From Ruminococcus sp. (GTDB lineage: Bacteria; Bacillota; Clostridia; Oscillospirales; Ruminococcaceae), in assembly GCA_015066935.1 (NCBI GenBank), contig SVNK01000001.1, positions 196,400-260,399 of the forward strand: a stretch of 64,000 nucleotides of DNA, written 5' to 3'. A model generated the notes under the pieces. That model did no database searches, had not been told where the DNA came from, and saw only the letters and a program-made list of their open reading frames with translations. This document shows positions 9,762 to 17,103 of this stretch, piece after piece. The stretch's first letter is position 1, and each line of letters opens with the position of its first letter. Both the position numbers and the translations under genes were made by a program.

Positions 9762-12700
9762 TTATTCTTCGTCTTTTTCGGGAGTCTCTGATTCTTCATC
9801 TGATTTTTCGGTCTCAGGAGCTTTCTCCTCAGACTTATTGTCATTCTTTTCATCGTTTTTCGAAGAATCTTCCTGTTTAGCAGTAATAACGTTTTCCGAA
9901 ACCGCACCCTTTGACTTTATAATCTGAACCTTTTTCTCAGGAACTTTCTCTGCGTCGGTTTCAGAAGCACCCTGCGCCTTAATCTTGCGTCTTGCGATAA
10001 GGACCGAGTTCTTCTTTCTGTCGTAGAGATAAAGCATTACGATTGCGCCAATTCCGAGGATAAGCGTTACTACACCGAATTTGAATCCGGGCGGAGTATA
10101 TATCATTTCAACCGTATGCTCGCCCTCTCCGAGACGGATACCGATAACTGAATCCATGAGGATGAGTTCGCCGTCGCCGGAATCGTAGTTGAGGAGCTTG
10201 ACCTTTCCTTCTTCGTCCTCCTGCTCAACTATTCTTGTATCGAGCTTCTTGCCGTCAACCTTGATAGTCCAGCCGGGCTCGTAGGGGATGCTTGTAACGA
10301 GAAGCTGGTTTGCCTTTGCAGTAACCTTTCCCACGAGATGACGCTCTGTGGACTTATCTGTGTCGATTTCCCACTGCTGAGCCTTGAGAGTATTGATGTC
10401 CTTTTCAAACTCCTCTCTGTCGAGGTAGTAGAAGTGGAAACCGCTTCCACCGTCAGACTCATTCTTTCTTACCATGATGTACTCATCTGTACCGTCGTAG
10501 GTATTGTTGGGACCTGTTGAAATGATTGTGAATCTTACCTGAATCTCCTCGCCCTTCGCAAACTTTCCGAGACGCACGATAGGAGATGAATTTGTTTCGA
10601 AATATGTTCCGCAGCCGTCATAGAGAGTGCTGTTTCTTCCGTGGTATTCGCCTGTTTCGTCCTTGATGCCGATCCAGACATTGCACTGTCTCTTGATTTC
10701 CGAACCGAGGTGCATATAGATGTCGCCGTCAACGGGAACTGTCATATTAACGTTTACAACAGCGTCGGCAGCGCCTGCTCTTGCCTCGTAGGTATCGTGG
10801 ACTGTACCTGTTGAGGGGTTTACGTAATCGTGGAGGTAAACGCTGTTGATGTCATAGTTTACAGCGTCCTCTGCAAGCTCAACACGCTTGTAGTACTGCT
10901 TGGGATTGAGCTTTACTTTGCCCGAAACAGGCTGTGTGATTTCGGGAGTATTTCCTGTAAGTGCACTGAGGTAGTTGTTGATATTATCGAAAGGATTTTC
11001 GGTTCCGAGACTTCCGTAGCGGATGATGTCGTCGTCAGCCATATAGCCGATAGCGAGTGCATTGGGATTCTCGTAAACGTCGAGAGCGTTCTTTCTGATA
11101 ATCTGCTGAGGCTCATAGTAGCTCTTGATATTTGTGCTGAATACCTTGTTGTATGAAGCATCGAGAATATTCTTGTCGCCCTGTTTTCTTGTGGGGTCGT
11201 CGATGACGTACTTGATTCCGAGGAGTGAATCGGCAATGGGACTGTTTCCCTCATACTTTGATTCAAAGCTCTGAGTGAAGTAGCCGAGGTTTTCAAGGAA
11301 TTTAATTGCTCTTGTATTCATTACAGAGCTTGAATGTGATACTCCTCTGAGACCGTAAGCCATATTGTCGTTCACCATACGCTGATACGTTTTCTCTGCA
11401 CGGTAGAAGCCGTCGTCGTATTTTTCAAGAGCGTCAACAACATTGGGAGCGTCGATGATTTCCGCATAGGAGTCACGGCAGCTGTTGCCGACTTCCTTGT
11501 AAATCTTTCTGAACGAGTCATAACAGTTATAGCCTGCCTCAAAGCTTACAACGGCTGCCATACTGATGACAAGTGCTTTCTTTACGTTATTCTTTTTTGC
11601 TCTGCTGTATCCGTAGACCATCGCAAGGTAGACTCCGGCAAGCAGAACGCCGATTGCAAGTGTTCCGAGCCAGATTTCATCCCAGCGGTCGGAGCCGTAG
11701 TTCATCTCGTCCTTATAGGGGAAGGTAGCAGCATATTTATACTTGCTTTCGTTGTAATTGTACTTTTCCTGAATTGCACCGAACCAGAGCGCAAGGACTG
11801 CAACTCCCGCAAAGGTTCCTCCTACACTGTACGGACTCAGCTTGTAGCCGTCGAGATGTGAGAACACCTCTGCCGCCATTGATACAAGTATGAATGAAAG
11901 CAGGAAGGAGTATCTGAAGGGCAGCCAGTTAGGGTCCTGTCCGCCGTGCCAGTACATATTGAGAGGCTTGATGTACATACTCATTACCATTACGAGAATG
12001 AGAAATGCATTTCCGATTTTTCTGTTGTGCTTGATTTTCTTGTTGCAGAAATAAAGCGGCAGAAGTACGAGCGTGAGAACGCCGCAGTAGATTTCGGGAC
12101 GTCCATAGAAGCGTGTTCCCGTATCAACGTTTACAGAGTAGTACTGGTTGGGAAGCAGACACGGAATAAGCTCGGGAAGCTTGAAGAGTCGCTCCTTCCA
12201 GTTGTAAACAGGCTCGGAGAAATCAAACTTACCAAGAGCAAGTGCGTTGTACACGGGCAGTATCATTATCGCACTGCACATGAGTACCACTACAGTTGAA
12301 CCGACCATAACTCCGCAGGTTCTTGCGTAATCGGCAAGCTTCTTGTACTTCTTTGTGGTTCCGAAGAAGAGGTAGTATACAAAGTAGATTGCAACAAAAA
12401 TCGCTACCATGAAGCCGATGTAGAAGTTTGCAATAAATATGAGTGCTGTGGGGATGATGTAGTTGATTTTTCTGCCGTCGTCGATGAGATACTCAACGCC
12501 GAGAATTATAAGCGGCAGGAAAATCGGTCCGTCGATCCACATGGGGTTGATGAGCTGAATCGCAACGTAGCTCATGAGGGCATATGCCGTTGAGAATGTC
12601 ACGGAAGGAATTCCGCCGAGTCTCTTTGAACGCTGAGCGTAGATGCAGAACGCCGCACCTGCCGCACCAACTTTGCATATCTGCATTATCATTACTGCCT

Positions 12701-13211
12701 CAAGGATAAGCGTCCTCGGCATGAGCATGACAATCAGTGTGAACGGACTCGCCAGATAGTATCCTATGATTCCCATGAAGCCGCCCGAAAGGTTTCGGCT
12801 CCAGTTGTACAGAGCACTTCCGTCTCCCCAGAATGCATCTCTGAGTCCCTCGAAGTAATAGATGTACTGACCGTTAAGGTCGAGGGTGAGCACGGAACGC
12901 TTTCCGAATGGGAACACGTCAAAACCGATATAGGCAATGAGTGTTAAGATTGCAGGGATTGCAAATGCTGCAAGAATCGCCCATACATTGAGCTTTTTGC
13001 CCGCTGTTTCGGCAAGAATGTCCGCAGCTGTTCTTGCAGGTCTGAGTCCCACAACGGGTCTGCTGCCGTTGAAGCGGTTGTTTTTCTGCTTCGGTTGATT
13101 CTTTTTGCTCTGTGCCTGAGCATTAGAGCCTTTTGCGGAATTGCTGCCGTTTTTCACAGCAGTCCTTGCCGCAGAAGCTTTTCCCGAAGCCTTAGCTTTT
13201 TTCTTAGCCAA
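9762..13211 (-). CDS. YfhO-family multi-TM membrane protein
   Basis: Large multi-TM protein; LTLDLNGQYIYYFEGLRDAFWGDGSALYNWSRNLSGGFMG typical of YfhO; C-terminal YTPPGFKFGVVTLILGIG. Confidence 0.88.
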   Translation of the reverse strand: MAKKKAKASGKASAARTAVKNGSNSAKGSNAQAQSKKNQPKQKNNRFNGSRPVVGLRPARTAADILAETAGKKLNVWAILAAFAIPAILTLIAYIGFDVFPFGKRSVLTLDLNGQYIYYFEGLRDAFWGDGSALYNWSRNLSGGFMGIIGYYLASPFTLIVMLMPRTLILEAVMIMQICKVGAAGAAFCIYAQRSKRLGGIPSVTFSTAYALMSYVAIQLINPMWIDGPIFLPLIILGVEYLIDDGRKINYIIPTALIFIANFYIGFMVAIFVAIYFVYYLFFGTTKKYKKLADYARTCGVMVGSTVVVLMCSAIMILPVYNALALGKFDFSEPVYNWKERLFKLPELIPCLLPNQYYSVNVDTGTRFYGRPEIYCGVLTLVLLPLYFCNKKIKHNRKIGNAFLILVMVMSMYIKPLNMYWHGGQDPNWLPFRYSFLLSFILVSMAAEVFSHLDGYKLSPYSVGGTFAGVAVLALWFGAIQEKYNYNESKYKYAATFPYKDEMNYGSDRWDEIWLGTLAIGVLLAGVYLAMVYGYSRAKKNNVKKALVISMAAVVSFEAGYNCYDSFRKIYKEVGNSCRDSYAEIIDAPNVVDALEKYDDGFYRAEKTYQRMVNDNMAYGLRGVSHSSSVMNTRAIKFLENLGYFTQSFESKYEGNSPIADSLLGIKYVIDDPTRKQGDKNILDASYNKVFSTNIKSYYEPQQIIRKNALDVYENPNALAIGYMADDDIIRYGSLGTENPFDNINNYLSALTGNTPEITQPVSGKVKLNPKQYYKRVELAEDAVNYDINSVYLHDYVNPSTGTVHDTYEARAGAADAVVNVNMTVPVDGDIYMHLGSEIKRQCNVWIGIKDETGEYHGRNSTLYDGCGTYFETNSSPIVRLGKFAKGEEIQVRFTIISTGPNNTYDGTDEYIMVRKNESDGGSGFHFYYLDREEFEKDINTLKAQQWEIDTDKSTERHLVGKVTAKANQLLVTSIPYEPGWTIKVDGKKLDTRIVEQEDEEGKVKLLNYDSGDGELILMDSVIGIRLGEGEHTVEMIYTPPGFKFGVVTLILGIGAIVMLYLYDRKKNSVLIARRKIKAQGASETDAEKVPEKKVQIIKSKGAVSENVITAKQEDSSKNDEKNDNKSEEKAPETEKSDEESETPEKDEE

Positions 13212-13368
13212 TTTTGTTCCTCCTTTGTTTTTGACGCAGTTTTCTGCGTCTTAATCGCTGTACAATACATACTCTTTTATTATACATCATATTTAAAAAT
13301 AATGCAATACATATTCCCGAATTTTAACAAAAATCCCTTCCATCTCTAATCTGACACCCTTTACCCAT

Positions 13369-13736
13369 AAAAAAACACTCCCTGAGGGTAATGTCCGTAC
13401 AGAAGTATATACGTGACTTATTGAGGAAAACCCTTTTGAAAAAGGGTTCTCCCAACGGGAGCCTGTCCCCTCTGTCCTTCGGACATCTCCCCACACTGTG
13501 GGGAGTCATCCTCAAACTCCTTTCCTAAAACTTTCAGTATGAAATTTCAGCCAGACAGGGCACACCGAGAAATGTTTGAATTTCTTGTTTTTATGGTGTG
13601 TGCCCTGTATGGCTGAAATTTGTATTAAAAGTCTTTGGAAGGGGGTTCGGGGGAGAACCTTTCCTCAGAAAGGTTTCACCCGATAAATACATATATTGCT
13701 TCTATATGGTCATCATCCCTCAGGGAGTGTTTTTTT
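13369..13736. repeat. Large palindromic element, copy 1 (orientation A), with outer 20-bp terminal inverted repeats
   Basis: AAAAAAACACTCCCTGAGGG ... CCCTCAGGGAGTGTTTTTTT; core 13421-13690 shared with 25698, 28086 and 59920 copies. Confidence 0.9.
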
Positions 13737-13739
13737 GTC

Positions 13740-14010
13740 AGTCGATAAACATCGTTGTTTGCGGACGACCAATGGTCGTCCCTACATTTATACACGCATA
13801 ACAGCCGTTTGTAGGGGACGGCGTCATCGACGTCCCGTTAATATACAGCTTTTTCTACAGACTGAGGACGACAAACATGATTATTTGCGGGCGAACACTA
13901 CCATTGGCATACGCAAAAGGGCAAAATCAAAGATTTTGTTTTTTGCCTAAGTTCGCCCCTACACTATAATACGAATAATAGAGGACGACCAATAGTCGTC
14001 CTTATTTAAC
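13740..14010. repeat. Composite GTAGGG-type hairpin repeat cluster
   Basis: GGACGACCAATGGTCGTCC, GGGGACGGCGTCATCGACGTCCC, GGGCGAAC...GTTCGCCC (13889-13958, identical to 19535-19604), GGACGACCAATAGTCGTCC. Confidence 0.85.
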
Positions 14011-14031
14011 AATAAACATGGGTATGGTTGG

Positions 14032-14469
14032 TCAATCAAGCCATTGAATAAACGCTGTTTTATCGGTGCAGTTATATCCGGCATTTTCATAGAATTTAAG
14101 TGTTGTTTCTTTTTTTGAGCCGGTAAGCAGCATCATTTTATAGCAATTCATTTCTTTGGCAATTTCCTTTGCGTAGTTCAGACATTCTGTAGCATACCCC
14201 TTTCCACGATAATCTGAATGGGTAACAACATTCTCTATAAATGCATAAGGACGTATGTTTCTTGTTAAATTAGGAATAATCACGCATACACAGGAAGATA
14301 TGATTTTACTGTCTATGACATTAACTATGATATGATGATTGTCATCCTGCATAATCGTATTCCATGTTTTCTGCAAATGCTCTGTTATTTCAGGTACGGA
14401 TTCTTCATGCAGATGCAGATATAATTCCAGCAGTTCTTTTAATTCATTTATATCAATTTCTCTGACCAT
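14032..14469 (-). CDS. GNAT family N-acetyltransferase
   Basis: ENVVTHSDYRGKGYATECLNYAKEIAKEMNCYKMMLLTGS.. acetyl-CoA binding motif. Confidence 0.88.
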   Translation of the reverse strand: MVREIDINELKELLELYLHLHEESVPEITEHLQKTWNTIMQDDNHHIIVNVIDSKIISSCVCVIIPNLTRNIRPYAFIENVVTHSDYRGKGYATECLNYAKEIAKEMNCYKMMLLTGSKKETTLKFYENAGYNCTDKTAFIQWLD

Positions 14470-14517
14470 ACAAACCTCCGCAAATTCCTGTTTTGTTATT
14501 ACTTCGCCTTAATTTAC

Positions 14518-14832
14518 TCAGTCGATAGTTTCGGAGGTATAGACCATTATAATAGTTGTGGTGACTGTGAAGTCGTCACGGCGACGGATAACAGGTGCAG
14601 AGGGCATGGTGTCCTCGAATCCGATACCCATTGCAACACGCTCGACAGACGGGTCTCCCAGAGACTCAAGCTCCTCGGAAGCCTTCAGCAGTGCTTTGCT
14701 TATGTCGGGCGGAACCGCCTTATGTCGCTTTTCACGTTTCTCCTTTATGGCGATTACGGTCCACATAATTATATTTATTATCACGAACGCAGCCGCAGCT
14801 GCCGCAATAACGAGCCATTCTTCTCGTGTCAT
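14518..14832 (-). CDS. Hypothetical membrane-anchored protein
   Basis: RBS-preceded ORF, single N-terminal TM; immediately downstream of PP2C gene. Confidence 0.7.
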   Translation of the reverse strand: MTREEWLVIAAAAAAFVIINIIMWTVIAIKEKREKRHKAVPPDISKALLKASEELESLGDPSVERVAMGIGFEDTMPSAPVIRRRDDFTVTTTIIMVYTSETID

Positions 14833-14843
14833 AGTATCACCTC

Positions 14844-15605
14844 TCAGAATTCCGCACGGAACATTGCCGCAGATATATTGTCCTTTTCGCCTCTCTCCTT
14901 GACCGTCTCGATAAGACTCCGCATTTTGATTTTCATAGCGGTTCTTGTGGTTACATGACGGGGCGAGAGATTCTCACGGATTTCTTCCTCTGTGAGGACA
15001 TGACGGAATCCGTCCGAACAGAAAAGGTAATTTGCTCCACTCTCAATGCTGCCGAAGCTTATATCGGGAGTCATTTCGCCGTTTGCACCGATACACTGTG
15101 TAAGGGCATTGCGTCTTGGGTCGGAATCAGCCTGTTCGGAAGTCATTCTTCCCTCGCTTATCTCACGGCTTACGAAGGTATGGTCTTCGGTAAGACGGCT
15201 GATTTCCGAATTTATCTTATAGACTCTTGTATCGCCTACATGGAATATCATATATTTTGAATTCACAACAATCATTCCTGTTGCGGTTGTACCGAGCTGC
15301 ACACGGTTTTTCTGTCCGTAAGCCGCAATCTTCGAATTGATTTTCTGCAATGTTTCAAGAATATCACGCTTGATAAGCTCCCAGCTGTCGAACACATCGG
15401 CAAAACGGTTATCGAACCAGTCGGAAAGCTCTCTTACAACGGCAGCTGCGGCGATTTCGCCCTTTGAAAGTCCGCCCATTCCGTCGCAGATAAGAACGAG
15501 TGCGGCTTTATCAGCATCGGCTACGGCAGTTTTGATGCAGATGCTGTCCTGATTTATCTCTTTTGAGATGCCGATGTCGGAATCGGCTGATACAATGAAA
15601 TCCAT
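14844..15605 (-). CDS. PP2C-family serine/threonine phosphatase
   Basis: DSDIGISKEINQDS, ALVLICDGMGGLSKGEIAA, FCSDGF, DNISAAMFR motifs. Confidence 0.93.
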   Translation of the reverse strand: MDFIVSADSDIGISKEINQDSICIKTAVADADKAALVLICDGMGGLSKGEIAAAAVVRELSDWFDNRFADVFDSWELIKRDILETLQKINSKIAAYGQKNRVQLGTTATGMIVVNSKYMIFHVGDTRVYKINSEISRLTEDHTFVSREISEGRMTSEQADSDPRRNALTQCIGANGEMTPDISFGSIESGANYLFCSDGFRHVLTEEEIRENLSPRHVTTRTAMKIKMRSLIETVKERGEKDNISAAMFRAEF

Positions 15606-15725
15606 GATTATCCTCCTGATTCCCGATTTTTTTCAGATTCGGGGACTGATATGATACAGAATATATTATACAATAATTTTCTTCGATTGTCAAGATTTGT
15701 GTTCAGAATGTTACACTTTTAGTAA

Positions 15726-16601
15726 TCACCTTGCTGCCGAGATGACGTCGGCAACCTCACAGAGCGTTATGTAGGCAAGAGGGTCGTGTTTCTGCACGAT
15801 TTTCTTCATCTTTACTACCTGAAAACGGTTCACCACGAAATAAAGCATTTTCAGTTCTGCACCCGAATAGCCTCCCTTTGCGTCGAAGAGGGTGATTCCG
15901 CAGCCGAATTCGCTCATAAGCTCCTTGCAGATTTCATCGGGCTTTGACGTGATTATCGTCGCAGCCTTTGAACGCTGAAGACCGTCCACAATGAAGTCGA
16001 TTGTTTTGAGTGCACCGAAGTACGCTACTATAGAATAAAGCGGCAGTATCCAGCTGTCCTTGACAAATCCGCAGATGATGTAAAGCAGCGTATTGTAAAT
16101 CATCACGAATGAACCTACCGAAATGCCGAATCCCTTCGCAAAAATTACTGCCATAACCTCGATGCCGTCCATAGCACCTCCGAAGCGTATCGCAAGTCCG
16201 CTTCCTACGCCTGAAATGACTCCGCCGAAAATCGCACACAGCAGCAGGTCCGTTCCCGCAAGCGGCGACGCAAAACTGACGTCCACAGGCAGTACGTCCG
16301 AAATCAGCCACGACGTCAGCGAGTATATTCCGACCGTGTATATGGCACTTACCGTAAATGCCGTTCCCTGTTTTTTAAGTCCGTAGAGAAACAACGGGAT
16401 GTTCAGCAGAAGCAGAAAAACCGACAGGCTAAGCGGCGTAATCTGTGCAAGAAGCATTGATGTTCCCGAAATTCCGCTGTCGTAGAGGTTCACGGGCATC
16501 AGGAACAGCGTTATGCCAAAGCCGTTTATGATGCCTGCAACCGTCAGCATAAACAGGTTTGCAGGCTTTATCGTTCTGATTTCGCTGAGGAATTTCTTCA
16601 T
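15726..16601 (-). CDS. YitT family membrane protein (DUF2179 C-terminus)
   Basis: TM helices, 'IRFGGAMDGIEVMAVIFAKGFGISVGSFVMIYN'; MKKFLSEIRTIKPANL start preferred at 16601 (RBS GGAG). Confidence 0.88.
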   Translation of the reverse strand: MKKFLSEIRTIKPANLFMLTVAGIINGFGITLFLMPVNLYDSGISGTSMLLAQITPLSLSVFLLLLNIPLFLYGLKKQGTAFTVSAIYTVGIYSLTSWLISDVLPVDVSFASPLAGTDLLLCAIFGGVISGVGSGLAIRFGGAMDGIEVMAVIFAKGFGISVGSFVMIYNTLLYIICGFVKDSWILPLYSIVAYFGALKTIDFIVDGLQRSKAATIITSKPDEICKELMSEFGCGITLFDAKGGYSGAELKMLYFVVNRFQVVKMKKIVQKHDPLAYITLCEVADVISAAR

Positions 16602-16648
16602 GTTGTATTGTACTCCTTTCAGTGGACAGATACCTTTCAATGATAAAG

Positions 16649-16677
16649 TGAGACGCTTCGGTTAAAAAGCGTCTCAT
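16649..16677 (-). terminator. Hairpin terminator downstream of small ORF 16684-16878
   Basis: GAGACGCTTTTTAACCGAAGCGTCTC then T-rich on minus strand. Confidence 0.5.
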
Positions 16678-16683
16678 TTCGGA

Positions 16684-16878
16684 TTACTTCTTGAATTTGT
16701 CAACGATGTCGTCAAGCTTATCCTTTGCTGTATCAATAACCTTATCAATCTTATCATTGGGAAGGTCGATGCCTGTTATGCCTTCAACAGCCTTTGTGGG
16801 ATCAGACTTGAGGTCGTCCTGAAAATCCTTGTCCTTGATCTTGTCAGCAATATCGCCGAGCTTCTCTTTAAAATCCAT
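16684..16878 (-). CDS. Small charged hypothetical protein (64 aa)
   Basis: MDFKEKLGDIADKIKDKDFQDDLKSDPTKAVEGITGIDLPNDKIDKVIDTAKDKLDDIVDKFKK with RBS GAAAGAAGG. Confidence 0.7.
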   Translation of the reverse strand: MDFKEKLGDIADKIKDKDFQDDLKSDPTKAVEGITGIDLPNDKIDKVIDTAKDKLDDIVDKFKK

Positions 16879-17058
16879 AAAAAAACCTTCTTTCCTGCCG
16901 TGCTTTCTGCAAAGCATCAATATCGTAACTATATTATACCATGCTTTCGGAAAATAATCAAGGGCATTTCCAAAAAACCAAAGCTATGCAGTGGACGGTG
17001 TCCCGTTATTGTGATACGTTTCGGATTATTCACAGACGGAAAACACCCGAAAACAAAG

Positions 17059-17083
17059 AGCCGCCCTTACGGACGGCTCTTAA
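17059..17083 (-). terminator. Terminator of GH5 gene
   Basis: AGAGCCGTCCGTAAGGGCGGCTCTTTG hairpin on minus strand just after stop. Confidence 0.65.
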
Positions 17084-17103
17084 AGAGTCAGAGAGATAGA
17101 GAT

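Noticed and set aside
13293-13801. ORFs inside the large palindromic elements (e.g. 'GETFLRKGSPPNPLPKTFNTNFSPIGC', 'FVLKVFGRGFGGEPFLRK'; also at 25563, 28088, 28121, 59873, 60088)
   Set aside because: They are translations of the repeat in several frames and orientations, without RBS; best explained as spurious ORFs.
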